A stretch of 64,000 nt of DNA from Burkholderiales bacterium (GTDB lineage: Bacteria; Pseudomonadota; Gammaproteobacteria; Burkholderiales; Burkholderiaceae_C), in NCBI GenBank assembly GCA_021732385.1, contig JAKFVA010000015.1, positions 1 through 64,000 on the forward strand, written 5' to 3'. Below are positions 1 through 8,130 of this stretch, one piece after another; the first letter of the stretch is position 1; each line of letters opens with the position of its first letter. Under the pieces are notes generated by a model. That model had not been told where the DNA came from. It saw only the letters and a program-made list of their open reading frames with translations, and searched no databases. The position numbers and the translations under genes are program-made.

Positions 1-127
1 TTGACTACATTGAGGGTTTTTACAATCGAGTCCGCAGGCACAGTCATCTTGACCAAATGAGTCCGCTTGCGTTCGAGCAACTTCAAACCGGAAGTTGATT
101 TATGTCTACGAAAACGGGTGAAGTCCA
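1..127 (+). mobile_element. Right end of an IS3-family insertion sequence
   Basis: The first 127 bases look like the 3' end of an IS3-family element cut by the window edge. They hold the last codons of an OrfB-type transposase followed by a terminal inverted-repeat-like sequence, TGTCTACGAAAACGGGTGAA..., ending in CCA at 125-127. IS3-family ends normally read TGG...CCA. The left end and target duplication are outside the window, so completeness and activity cannot be judged. Confidence 0.75.
3..98 (+). CDS. IS3-family transposase OrfB, C-terminal 31 residues (5' end outside window)
   Basis: An open frame entering from the left edge ends with TGA at 96-98. It carries the pattern YIEGFYNRVRRHSHLD followed by MSPLAFEQ, the classic C-terminal end of IS3-family DDE transposases (rve domain: FY-N-x-RRHS-x-L-x-x-SP-x-x-FE). 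Only the tail is visible, so the catalytic DDE residues cannot be checked. Neighbour: the IS inverted repeat follows at 103-127. Confidence 0.75.
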   Translation, partial: DYIEGFYNRVRRHSHLDQMSPLAFEQLQTGS

Positions 128-401
128 CTCTTGGCGTTCTCAAAATAGACGACAAAAACATCTGGCTCAGCGCTCGCGAAGTCAGTTGTACCAGATGACT
201 CCAAGCCGCGATTGGCGTTGGTTCCCAGGCGATGCGCCATCAACATTTTGAGTCTCCTTCGGGCGTCAAACCCCGTCGCCTATCTTGGCCAATTTCCGCT
301 TGTGAAATCCGTCAATCTGGCCGATTCGTTTCAGATGATAGCGACCCCACTCCGCAAAAGCCTCACCGATTCCTGTGGCTTCTTACCCAGATCGCAAAGT
401 G
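128..401. other. Non-coding stretch beside the IS end; no gene supported
   Basis: Between the IS end and the end of the FAD-dependent dehydrogenase gene I see no convincing gene. A minus-strand reading frame around 260-360 contains RYHLKRIGQIDGFHKRK, which I do not recognise. It may be debris of a gene broken by insertion, or chance. Confidence 0.4.
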
Positions 402-3400
402 TCAATCCAACTGCCGCGCCAACACCACCGCCGCATGCACCGCCTCCCGCTCCCCACTCCCCCGCGTGCCATCCGCAATCTGATGCCGGCAACTGGTCCC
501 GTCCGCCACCACCACCGCATCGGGCTGCTGGCGGATGGCGGGCAGCAAGCTGAGTTCAGCCATCTGCGTCGAGACCTCAAAGTGGCTGGCCTCATAGCCA
601 AAGCTGCCGGCCATGCCGCAGCAGCTGCTGTCGATCAGTTGCGGCTTGGCGCCCGGAATGAGTTTGAGCACTTCAAGGATCGGCGGCACCGCGCCAAAGG
701 CTTTTTGGTGGCAGTGGCCGTGTACCAGCAGGGGCTGGTTGAATGGCTTTAGTTTTGACTTCAAAACATCAAGTTGGCCTGCGGCAGCTTCCCGCGCCAG
801 AAACTCTTCCAGCAGCAGCGACTGGTTGGCCACCGTTTGCGCTGCCGCGCCCAAACCCATAGCCAATGCTTCATCGCGCAGCGTTAGCAAGCAGCTTGGC
901 TCAAGGCCAACAATGGCAATGCCTTTTTCAGCAAACGGCAGCAGCGCGTCAATCAAGCCGCGCAGCTTGTTGCGGGCTGCATCCACCATACCTACCGACA
1001 AATACGTGCGCCCGCAGCACAGCGGTTGGTCTCCTTGCGCGCCCTTGACCGCGATGTGGACCGTATAGCCCGCCGCTTGCAAAACTTGTAGCGCGGCATG
1101 GGCGTTGGCGCTCTCCAAATAGCCATTGAAGGTATCTACAAAGAGCACCACCGGGCGCGCAGCGGTCAGTACTTGCTCGCGGCTGGCGCTGGCAGGAGGG
1201 GTGTTGAAAAAAGTCTGGCGCTGCCACTGCGGCAAGCGCCGCTGGGCTGAAAACCCAAGCAGTTTTTCGCTCAGCCATGCCAGGCCGGGCACCTGGTCGC
1301 GCAGGTTGAGTAGCAGTGCCAAGCGGCTCGCCCAAGCGGCGTAATCAGGCAAGTACGCCACCAACCGGTCTTTCAGCGTATAGCCATGCCTAGCCTTGTA
1401 GTGGTGCAAAAACTCCACCTTCATCTTGGCCATGTCTACGCCGGTGGGGCATTCGCGCTTGCAGCCCTTGCAGCCGACGCACAAGTCCATCGCTTCGCGC
1501 ACCGCTTCGCTGGTGAAGGCGTCTTGCGCGGGCATGCCTTGCAATTGGCCACTCAAGGCCAAACGCAGTGTGTTGGCGCGCCCGCGCGTCACATGCTGCT
1601 CGTCGCGCGTAACGCGGTAGCTGGGGCACATGCTGCCTGCGTCGAACTTGCGACAGTGGCCGTTGTTGTTGCACATCTCCACCGCTTTGGCCAAACCCTG
1701 CGCCGGGTCGCCGCCGCTGCCGGGTGTGGTGGTTTGCTCGGTGACCGGGTCGTTTTGCACATTCCAGGCTGACCAATCAAGCACGGGCTGTAATGGGATG
1801 ACGCGGTAGCCTGGCGGGTAGCGCATCAATCGGGTGTCGTCCATTTTTGGCGGGTCAATGATGCGGCTCGGGCTAAGCAGGTTGAGGGGGTCCATCAACT
1901 GTTTGATGGCCCGAAACGCTTCATTGATACGCGGGCCAAACTGCCACTCAATCCATTCGCCGCGGCACAGCCCGTCGCCGTGCTCGCCGCTGTACGCTCC
2001 TTTGTACTTGCGCACCAGCTCAGAGGCTTCCTCGGCAATGGCGCGCATTTTGATTGCGCCTTCTTTGCGCATGTCCAGAATGGGCCGCACATGCAGCGTA
2101 CCAACCGACGCATGGGCATACCAGGTGCCGCGGCTGCCGTGCTGCTCAAACACTTGCGTCAAGGCGTCGGTGTATTCGGCCAGGCTCTCTAAGGGTACGG
2201 CGCAGTCTTCAATGAAGCTCACGGGTTTGCCGTCGCCCTTCAAACTCATCATGATGTTGAGGCCCGCCTTGCGCACCTCCCACAAGTTTTTTTGCGCGGC
2301 ATCGTCTACCAATTCGACCACGCTGCCGGGCAGGCCGAGGTCGCCCATGAGTTCCACCAGTTCGCGTAGCTTGGGCAGCAGGTCGGTTTTGTTCGCGCCG
2401 GAGAATTCCACCAACAGCACCGCATCGGGCTGCCCACCCTTGATGTGGGGCGATAGCGCGGTACGTACGGTGGGCGCAAATGCCGGGTTTTGCAGGCTCA
2501 GCTCGATCATGGTGCGGTCCACCAGTTCGACTGCGGTTAGGCTGGCGCCACCCATGCGTACGATGTGTTGGGCGGCGTCCATGGCGCCATAAAAGGTGGG
2601 GAAATTGACCACACCCAGCACTTTGCTGCGCGGCAGCTCGGTCAATTGCAAGGTGAGCGAGCGGGTCAGTGCCAGCGTGCCCTCGCTGCCTACCAGCAGG
2701 TGCGCCAGATTCACCGTGCCGTCTTGTGTGTAAGGTCTGTTACTTTGATTGCAAAAAATATCAAGGTTGTAGCCACCAACCCGGCGCATCACCTTGGGCC
2801 AGTGCTGTTCAATCTCAGGGCGCAGTTCGTGTGCCAATACACGCACAGCGTCAGCGATTTGCTTGCCTCTGCCGCTCGTATTTTCATAGGGCCCCAGTTC
2901 AAGCAGACTGCCGTCGCTGAGCCAGGCGCTGGCACCTAGTACGTTGTGCACCATGTTGCCGTAAGCGATGCTGCGGCTGCCGCAAGAGTTGTTGCCGGCC
3001 ATGCCGCCCAGCGTGGCCTGCGCGCTGGTGGATACATCAACCGGATACCACAAGCCGTGTGGCTTGAGTGTGGCGTTCAAATGATCGAGCACGATGCCGG
3101 GCTCAACCTCGACTTCGCGCTTTTGCACATCAATGCGCAAAACTCTGCGCAAGTGTTTGCTGAAGTCCAATACCAGTCCTGCACCCACGGTTTGGCCGCA
3201 CTGGCTGGTGCCGCCGCCACGCGGCACGATGGGTACTTTGAGGCTGCGGCAAATGTCCAACGCGGTGGTCACATCTGCCGCAGTGCGCGGCACCAGCACA
3301 CCCACTGGCATGACTTGGTAAATTGATGCGTCGGTAGCGTAGCGGCCCCGGTCTGCGGGAGAAAACAGCACTTCGCCTTGGGTGTGCGCAGCCAGTTCGC

Positions 3401-3500
3401 GGGCCAGCTCACCAGCGGTTTCATTGCTAATGCGGGCTGTAGCTTCGTAGGCGTGGCTGGCGCTTTGACGGGTAACCGACAGGGGCAGGGGGGCGTTCAT
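402..3500 (-). CDS. FAD-binding and 4Fe-4S 2-hydroxyacid dehydrogenase (YdiJ/DLD-like)
   Basis: Large 1032-residue flavoprotein of the YdiJ type, which oxidises D-2-hydroxyacids and passes electrons through Fe-S centres to the respiratory chain. The N-terminal half is a PCMH-type FAD domain (VPRGGGTSQCGQ near residue 92, GGMAGNNSCGSRS near 165) with the FAD-oxidase C-terminal domain. The second half has Fe-S cysteines (CVGCKGCKRECP) and two CCG-type motifs (LCCGRTY; SSCCGMAGSFGYE). Length fits YdiJ (about 1018). The start ATG overlaps the GntR stop by 4 bases (ATGA), so the two are co-transcribed. With a glyoxylate aminotransferase divergent, glycolate, D-lactate or D-2-hydroxyglutarate are all plausible substrates; the exact one is inference. 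Confidence 0.88.
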   Translation of the reverse strand: MNAPLPLSVTRQSASHAYEATARISNETAGELARELAAHTQGEVLFSPADRGRYATDASIYQVMPVGVLVPRTAADVTTALDICRSLKVPIVPRGGGTSQCGQTVGAGLVLDFSKHLRRVLRIDVQKREVEVEPGIVLDHLNATLKPHGLWYPVDVSTSAQATLGGMAGNNSCGSRSIAYGNMVHNVLGASAWLSDGSLLELGPYENTSGRGKQIADAVRVLAHELRPEIEQHWPKVMRRVGGYNLDIFCNQSNRPYTQDGTVNLAHLLVGSEGTLALTRSLTLQLTELPRSKVLGVVNFPTFYGAMDAAQHIVRMGGASLTAVELVDRTMIELSLQNPAFAPTVRTALSPHIKGGQPDAVLLVEFSGANKTDLLPKLRELVELMGDLGLPGSVVELVDDAAQKNLWEVRKAGLNIMMSLKGDGKPVSFIEDCAVPLESLAEYTDALTQVFEQHGSRGTWYAHASVGTLHVRPILDMRKEGAIKMRAIAEEASELVRKYKGAYSGEHGDGLCRGEWIEWQFGPRINEAFRAIKQLMDPLNLLSPSRIIDPPKMDDTRLMRYPPGYRVIPLQPVLDWSAWNVQNDPVTEQTTTPGSGGDPAQGLAKAVEMCNNNGHCRKFDAGSMCPSYRVTRDEQHVTRGRANTLRLALSGQLQGMPAQDAFTSEAVREAMDLCVGCKGCKRECPTGVDMAKMKVEFLHHYKARHGYTLKDRLVAYLPDYAAWASRLALLLNLRDQVPGLAWLSEKLLGFSAQRRLPQWQRQTFFNTPPASASREQVLTAARPVVLFVDTFNGYLESANAHAALQVLQAAGYTVHIAVKGAQGDQPLCCGRTYLSVGMVDAARNKLRGLIDALLPFAEKGIAIVGLEPSCLLTLRDEALAMGLGAAAQTVANQSLLLEEFLAREAAAGQLDVLKSKLKPFNQPLLVHGHCHQKAFGAVPPILEVLKLIPGAKPQLIDSSCCGMAGSFGYEASHFEVSTQMAELSLLPAIRQQPDAVVVADGTSCRHQIADGTRGSGEREAVHAAVVLARQLD

Positions 3501-4222
3501 GCGTCAAGGCCTAGTGCAAATCGAGCTTGCATGGCGTGTGCCGGCTGGACTGAATTGGCAAGGCTTTGCAATTGCCCCAGCACTACATCTCGCTTGTGCA
3601 GCAGATGCTGCGTCAGTACCCGGCGCATGGCCGCGGCGTCGCGGTCAGCTAGTGCCTGCACCATTTGTTCATGCTCTTGTACGGCCTCGCACCACTTGTC
3701 TTCATCTTGGTTGGAGCGAAAGCGCAGGGCTTGCAGGCGTGCGTTGACCTGGTTGTAAGTGGCAGTGAGTACCGGGTTTTTGGCAGCGGCGTTGATGGCG
3801 CGGTGAATCAGCGCATTGAGCCGGTAATACGCTGACAAATCGCGCCGCATCCAGGTGGCCAGCATTTCAAAGTGCAGGGCGCGGATCTCGGCCAGTTCAG
3901 TATCCGTAATGCGCCGTGCTGCCAGTTCGCCAGACAGCGCCTCCAGCCCGGCCATGACTTCAAAAGTGTGCAAGACATCGCCCGCGCTGAGCGATACGGC
4001 AATCGCCCCCCGGTTGGGCAGCAGTTCGACCAAGCCCTCGGCGGCGAGCATTTTGATGGCCTCACGCAATGGGGTACGCGACACATGCAGTACCTCGCAA
4101 AGCGCCCGCTCATTGAGCTTGGCGCCCGGCGCAATTTGCCCCTCAACCAGCAATTGACGCAGTTGCTGGGCGACTTGTTCGTGTAGGGCAGGGCGTGTAA
4201 TGGAAATGGTTTCAGTCGTCAT
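3497..4222 (-). CDS. GntR-family transcriptional regulator (FCD domain)
   Basis: 241-residue regulator. The N-terminal winged helix-turn-helix runs about residues 10-75 (LNERALCEVLHVSRTPLREAIKML, split here by family convention at VSRTPLREA). An all-helical FCD effector domain follows, with the His-rich positions typical of metal/organic-acid-binding FCD proteins (LIHRAINAAAKNP, EHEQMVQAL, LTQHLLHKR). FCD regulators commonly respond to small carboxylic acids. It is the first gene of an operon with the FAD dehydrogenase (4-base overlap) and is divergent from the aminotransferase. Two matched dyads in the shared promoter region are its likely operators, implying autoregulation and control of both arms. 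Confidence 0.93.
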   Translation of the reverse strand: MTTETISITRPALHEQVAQQLRQLLVEGQIAPGAKLNERALCEVLHVSRTPLREAIKMLAAEGLVELLPNRGAIAVSLSAGDVLHTFEVMAGLEALSGELAARRITDTELAEIRALHFEMLATWMRRDLSAYYRLNALIHRAINAAAKNPVLTATYNQVNARLQALRFRSNQDEDKWCEAVQEHEQMVQALADRDAAAMRRVLTQHLLHKRDVVLGQLQSLANSVQPAHAMQARFALGLDA

Positions 4223-4228
4223 ATTTTT

Positions 4229-4244
4229 ATTTTGTATGCAAAAA
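4229..4244. promoter_or_regulatory. Candidate GntR operator, copy 1
   Basis: ATTTTGTATGCAAAAA, a dyad with 6-base arms around TATG (one arm mismatch), lies 7 bases upstream of the GntR start codon. It matches copy 2 at 4292-4307 and resembles the T-rich/A-rich GTATNC palindromes bound by FCD-type GntR proteins. Binding itself is inferred. Confidence 0.7.
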
Positions 4245-4280
4245 ATACCAGCGTCAATCTGAATTAACGTACTAACTCGC

Positions 4281-4309
4281 TTGACAAAATATTTTTGTAT
4301 GCAAAAAAT
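4281..4309 (+). promoter_or_regulatory. Candidate promoter of the aminotransferase/tctC arm
   Basis: A consensus -35 TTGACA (4281-4286) is followed after 17 bases by a weak -10 AAAAAT (4304-4309). Operator copy 2 fills the spacer and overlaps the -10, the geometry expected for repression by the divergent GntR protein. The predicted transcript start is about 4316, which favours the GTG at 4333 over the ATG at 4321 as translation start. Confidence 0.5.
4292..4307. promoter_or_regulatory. Candidate GntR operator, copy 2
   Basis: TTTTTGTATGCAAAAA has perfect 6-base arms TTTTTG/CAAAAA. It starts exactly 63 bp from copy 1, close to six helical turns, placing both sites on the same DNA face and allowing cooperative binding or looping. 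Confidence 0.72.
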
Positions 4310-4332
4310 AAGTCAAACATATGGAGTTAACC

Positions 4333-5580
4333 GTGGCCCTAACGCTCGACTTTCACCCCACAGGCCGGCACTTTCTGCAAATTCCGGGGCCCTCGCCAGT
4401 GCCAGACCGCATCTTGCGGGCGATGAGCCTACCCACCATTGACCACCGTGGCCCCGAGTTTGCGCTGCTCGGCTTAAAAGTTCTGGCCGATACCCAGCGG
4501 ATTTTTCAGACGCGTCATCCTGTGGTGATTTACCCCGCCTCGGGCACAGGCGCATGGGAAGCTGCGCTCTCCAATGTGTGCAGCCCGGGTGATGCGGTAC
4601 TGATGTTTGAGACTGGGCACTTTGCCTCGCTCTGGCAAAAAATGGCTTTGCGTTTGGGCTTGCAGCCCGAATTTTTGGCACAAGCCGGCATGGAGCATGG
4701 CGTGCCAGTGAGCTGGCGGCGCGGTGTGCAGGCCGACATGATTGAAGCGCGCTTGAGCGCCGATAAAGCACACAAAATCAAGGCAGTGTGCGTGGTGCAC
4801 AACGAAACCTCCACCGGCGTCACCAGCAACATTGCGGCTGTGCGCAAAGCCATTGATGCTGCCAAGCACCCGGCGCTGCTCCTGGTCGATAGCATCAGCG
4901 GCCTAGCCAGCGCCGATTACCGGCACGACGAATGGGGTGTTGATGTAACAGTCAGCGGTTCACAAAAGGGTTTGATGCTGCCACCGGGCATGAGCTTCAA
5001 CGCGGTGTCACCCAAAGCCATTGAAGTGGCCAAACACGCCACCTTGCCCAAGGCGTTTTGGGCCTGGGACGAAATTATTGAAATCAACAAGGGCGGTTAC
5101 TGGCCCTATACCCCCAACACCAATTTGCTTTACGGCTTAAGCGAGGCTTGCGACATGATCCTGAATCCGGCGCATGGCGGCTTGGCCGCTGTGTTTGCCC
5201 GCCACCAGCGCTGGGCCGGTGGGGTGCGTGCAGCGGTGCGCGCCTGGGGTTTGCCGATTCAATGTGCGGATCCGGCCGTTTATTCACCAGTGCTGACTGG
5301 CGTGCTGCTGCCCGAAGGCGTGGACGCAGATGCCGTGCGCCGCCTGATTTACGAGCGCTTTGACTGCTCGCTGGGCACTGGCTTGGGCAAGCTCAAGGGC
5401 CGGATGTTCCGCATTGGCCATTTGGGTGACTGCAATGATTTGACACTGATGGGCGCACTGGCCGGCTGCGAGATGGGTTTGAAGCTCTCAGGCGTCAAGC
5501 TGGCGGATTCGGGTGTGCAGGCGGCTATGGATTTCTTTGCCAGCCACGCTGTACCCGTTCCTCTGGCGCGGGCGGCCTAA
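4333..5580 (+). CDS. Serine-glyoxylate / alanine-glyoxylate aminotransferase family protein
   Basis: 415-residue class V PLP aminotransferase (fold type I). The opening GRHFLQIPGPSPVPDRILRA and TIDHRGPEF is characteristic of the serine/alanine-glyoxylate aminotransferase family, which converts glyoxylate to glycine. The Schiff-base lysine is in SGSQKGLMLPPG (about K212), preceded by the PLP-pairing Asp in LLVDSISG. I chose GTG 4333 because GGAG sits 6 bases upstream; an ATG at 4321 would add four residues but lacks a ribosome site. Divergent from gntR and followed 99 bp later by a Bug-type receptor. Alternative amino donors (alanine, aspartate) cannot be excluded. Confidence 0.85.
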   Translation: MALTLDFHPTGRHFLQIPGPSPVPDRILRAMSLPTIDHRGPEFALLGLKVLADTQRIFQTRHPVVIYPASGTGAWEAALSNVCSPGDAVLMFETGHFASLWQKMALRLGLQPEFLAQAGMEHGVPVSWRRGVQADMIEARLSADKAHKIKAVCVVHNETSTGVTSNIAAVRKAIDAAKHPALLLVDSISGLASADYRHDEWGVDVTVSGSQKGLMLPPGMSFNAVSPKAIEVAKHATLPKAFWAWDEIIEINKGGYWPYTPNTNLLYGLSEACDMILNPAHGGLAAVFARHQRWAGGVRAAVRAWGLPIQCADPAVYSPVLTGVLLPEGVDADAVRRLIYERFDCSLGTGLGKLKGRMFRIGHLGDCNDLTLMGALAGCEMGLKLSGVKLADSGVQAAMDFFASHAVPVPLARAA

Positions 5581-5679
5581 AGCTGGTACCGTCATTTAGT
5601 TGCTAGTAATTTAATAGCTCTATCCGTATGCCAAGCCGTGACAGCTGGCCAATTAATTTTTAAAAACAGGAGACAAACC

Positions 5680-6654
5680 ATGCAACGCAGAACATTCATA
5701 GCCAGTGGTGCCGCCGTGGCGAGCTTGGCATCGCCAATGCTTCAGGCGCAAACCCTGCCTAGCGGCCCGGTCAGAATAATTGTGGGTTTTCCGCCGGGTG
5801 GTGGCACCGATGCGCTGGCGCGGGTAGTGGGGCAAAAGCTCACGACCTTGTGGAATGTTTCGGTCGTCATTGAAAACAGGGCGGGTGCGGCTGGCGTGAT
5901 TGCTGCCGACTTTGTCAGCAAGCAACCCGGCGACGGCAACACCTTGCTGATGGCGCACATCAACAGCCATGCACTGGCTCCGGCCTTGGGCAGCAAGCTC
6001 AACTACGACGCTGCCAAAGACTTCGTGCCCATCAGCCTGGTGGGCGTGACACCCAATGTGCTGATTTGCAATGCCGACCAGAGCGCCAAAAACGTGAAAG
6101 ACCTGGTAGCCCTGTGCCGCCAGAACCCCGGCAAGATCAGTTTCGCCAGCGCCGGGGGTGGTTCGGCCCAGCACTTTGCGCTGGAAATGTTCAAACTACA
6201 AGCCAAGATTTTTGCATTGCACGTGCCTTACCGCGGCTCTGGTCCGGCGATTACCGACCTGATTGGCGGCCAGGTCAACTATTGCTTTGAAACCATGACC
6301 TCGGCTACGCCGCACATCAAGGGGGGCAAGGCTATTGCACTGGCGCAAACCCGCCTTAAACGTGCCAAGGGCCACCCCAATGTGCCGACCATGGACGAGT
6401 CGGGCTTCCCTGGTTTTGAGGCTACGGTCTGGTACGGCTTGATGGGCCCCGGTAAGATGCCCGCCGCCATGGCGCAGCGCATGAATGAGGACGTCAACAA
6501 AGTGCTAGCCATGCCCGATGTGCAGGAAAAGCTCGAGCAATTTGGCGCAGAAGATGGCGGCGGCAGCATCGAAAAATTTGCCAACTTCATCAAAGCCGAG
6601 CAGCAAAAATGGGCGCAGGTGGCCAAACTGGCCAATGTGCGGGTCGACTCTTGA
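5680..6654 (+). CDS. Tripartite tricarboxylate transporter receptor (Bug/TctC family)
   Basis: 324-residue periplasmic binding protein. It starts at ATG 5680 behind AGGAGA; an upstream in-frame codon at 5638 would spoil the signal sequence. The export signal MQRRTFIASGAAVASLASP ends near AQA. The TctC fold is shown by RIIVGFPPGGGTDALARVVG and VIENRAGAAGVIAADFV. These proteins bind carboxylates for a TctAB membrane pair, but no tctAB adjoins this gene. It may serve the tctBA genes at 12.8-15 kb or act in sensing, as many Bug proteins are orphans. Position suggests a ligand linked to glyoxylate or 2-hydroxyacid metabolism (inference). Confidence 0.9.
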   Translation: MQRRTFIASGAAVASLASPMLQAQTLPSGPVRIIVGFPPGGGTDALARVVGQKLTTLWNVSVVIENRAGAAGVIAADFVSKQPGDGNTLLMAHINSHALAPALGSKLNYDAAKDFVPISLVGVTPNVLICNADQSAKNVKDLVALCRQNPGKISFASAGGGSAQHFALEMFKLQAKIFALHVPYRGSGPAITDLIGGQVNYCFETMTSATPHIKGGKAIALAQTRLKRAKGHPNVPTMDESGFPGFEATVWYGLMGPGKMPAAMAQRMNEDVNKVLAMPDVQEKLEQFGAEDGGGSIEKFANFIKAEQQKWAQVAKLANVRVDS

Positions 6655-6676
6655 GCTTAATCTGCTACTGAATAAG

Positions 6677-6694
6677 TAGTAAAAAAGCATAGCG
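6677..6694 (-). repeat. 18-bp dispersed repeat, copy A
   Basis: TAGTAAAAAAGCATAGCG is the exact reverse complement of 29454-29471. Both lie just beyond a gene end in AT-rich spacers, suggesting a short interspersed intergenic repeat. Confidence 0.55.
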
Positions 6695-6715
6695 GTACCC
6701 GCACACCGCTATTGG

Positions 6716-6740
6716 TTCAAGTGCCAATTTGGCACTTGAA
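6716..6740. terminator. Palindrome between convergent genes
   Basis: TTCAAGTGCCAA and TTGGCACTTGAA form a perfect 12-base dyad around one base, between the convergent tctC-type and frc genes. It is followed on the + strand by an AT-rich tract, so it may help end the tctC-type transcript. Confidence 0.45.
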
Positions 6741-6770
6741 ATAAAGCCATATTTTATAATTTTTCGCGTT

Positions 6771-6811
6771 TTTACCCTCTGGACAGCCAAAACGGCTGTT
6801 CAGAGGGTAAA
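6771..6811. terminator. Long hairpin, probable bidirectional terminator
   Basis: Arms 6771-6788 (TTTACCCTCTGGACAGCC) and 6794-6811 pair over 18 bases with a single G-T wobble and a 5-base loop. It lies between convergent genes and ends 30 bases from the frc stop. Such a stem would halt or protect transcripts from both sides. Confidence 0.55.
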
Positions 6812-6841
6812 GCACACCGCTGGTGTCAGGAAACTCGGTTC

Positions 6842-8089
6842 TTAAATCACGCGCTCTGCGCGCAACGCGGCGATTTCGCTGCTGCTGTAGCCCAGCTGGG
6901 TCAGCACCTCGTCGGTGTGCTCGCCCAAAAGCGGTGAGCGCATCACCTCGGTGGGGCTGTCTGACATTTTGATGGGGTTGCCCACCGTGAGGTATTTGCC
7001 GCGGGTGGGGTGCTCGACTTCCACAATGGTGCCCGTCTGACGCAGGCCGGGCTCTTCTGCGATTTCCTTCATCGATAAGATTGGGCCGCAGGGAATGTCG
7101 TACTGGTTCAGGATTTCCATGGCCTCAAATTTGGTCTTGGTCATGGTCCACTGCTCAATGCGCGAAAAAATGGGCTTGAGGTGCAGCAAACGCGCTGCTG
7201 GCGTGGCAAAGGCCTCGTCCTCGATCCAGCCCTTTTCGCCAATCACTTTGCACACAGCAGGCCACACCGCTGCCTGGGTGATGAAATAGATATAGGCATT
7301 GGGGTCGGTTTCCCAGCCCTTGCATTTAAGGATGGAGCCTGGCTGGCCACCGCCTGAGGCGTTGCCAGCCCGGGGTACGGCTGCGCCAAACTTGCCGTCG
7401 GGGTATTGCGGGTACTCGTGCATGGTGCCGGTACGCTCCAGGCGCTGCTGGTCGCGCAGTTTGACGCGGCATAAGTTAAGCACCGCGTCTTGCATGGGGG
7501 CCAATACCTTCTGGCCGCGGCCCGTGCTGTTGCGCTGGTAAAGCGCGGCCACAATGCCCAGCGCCAGGTGCAGGCCGGTGCCGCTGTCGCCAATTTGCGC
7601 GCCGGTGACCATGGGGGGGCCGTCGTCAAAGCCAGTGGTGGAGGCCGAGCCGCCCGCGCACTGGGCCACGTTTTCATAGACCTTGCAGTGCTCATATGGT
7701 CCCGGGCCAAAGCCCTTGACCGAGGCCACAATCATGCGCGGGTTGATCTGCTCAATATGCTGCCAGGTGATGCCCATGCGATCAAGCGCGCCGGGCGCAA
7801 AGTTCTCGACCAGCACGTCGCACTGCTTGATGAGGGCATCCAGCACCTGCTTGCCCTTGGGGTTTTTGGTGTCCAGTGTGATGGAGCGCTTGTTGTGGTT
7901 CAGCATGGTGAAGTACAGGCTGTCCACACCAGGAATGTCGCACAGCTGCCCGCGTGTTGCATCGCCCACGCCAGCGCGCTCAACCTTGATCACGTCGGCA
8001 CCCAGCCAGGCCAGCAGCTGCGTACAGGTTGGGCCCGACTGAACGTGGGTGAAATCGAGGATGCGAACCCCGTCTAGCGCTTTGCTCAT
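6842..8089 (-). CDS. frc: Formyl-CoA transferase (formyl-CoA:oxalate CoA-transferase), paralogue 1
   Basis: 415-residue class III CoA-transferase (CaiB/BaiF family). It moves CoA from formyl-CoA to oxalate, giving the oxalyl-CoA used by Oxc. The catalytic Asp is in QIGDSGTG (about D168). The active-site glycine loop reads SGGGQ (245-249) instead of the canonical GGGGQ seen in paralogue 2. Length matches Frc (about 416-428). An AGGA ribosome site precedes the ATG. It is the last gene in the minus-strand series oxc-frc-PAS-frc; a small hairpin separates it from the PAS gene. Oxalate specificity is well supported by the neighbouring oxc, but the loop change could alter acceptor choice. Confidence 0.9.
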   Translation of the reverse strand: MSKALDGVRILDFTHVQSGPTCTQLLAWLGADVIKVERAGVGDATRGQLCDIPGVDSLYFTMLNHNKRSITLDTKNPKGKQVLDALIKQCDVLVENFAPGALDRMGITWQHIEQINPRMIVASVKGFGPGPYEHCKVYENVAQCAGGSASTTGFDDGPPMVTGAQIGDSGTGLHLALGIVAALYQRNSTGRGQKVLAPMQDAVLNLCRVKLRDQQRLERTGTMHEYPQYPDGKFGAAVPRAGNASGGGQPGSILKCKGWETDPNAYIYFITQAAVWPAVCKVIGEKGWIEDEAFATPAARLLHLKPIFSRIEQWTMTKTKFEAMEILNQYDIPCGPILSMKEIAEEPGLRQTGTIVEVEHPTRGKYLTVGNPIKMSDSPTEVMRSPLLGEHTDEVLTQLGYSSSEIAALRAERVI

Positions 8090-8106
8090 GAAAAATCCTG
8101 TTGGGT

Positions 8107-8124
8107 AGGTTGACCAATCAACCT
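8107..8124. promoter_or_regulatory. Stem-loop between PAS gene and frc paralogue 1
   Basis: AGGTTGACCAATCAACCT forms a 7-base perfect stem with a CCAA loop, 17 bases before the frc start codon on the minus strand. It may be an RNA processing/stability element or a protein-binding dyad. Its TTGA/TCAA halves are 4 bases apart, not the 6 of an FNR box. Confidence 0.4.
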
Positions 8125-8130
8125 GCTATC

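Noticed and set aside
1834-2592. A 252-codon open frame on the plus strand
   Set aside because: Antisense to the FAD/Fe-S dehydrogenase, Ser-rich and without family motifs.
8107-8124. TTGA/TCAA dyad before frc paralogue 1 as a third FNR-like box
   Set aside because: The half-sites are 4 bases apart rather than 6, and the arms form a compact hairpin, so it was listed as a stem-loop only.
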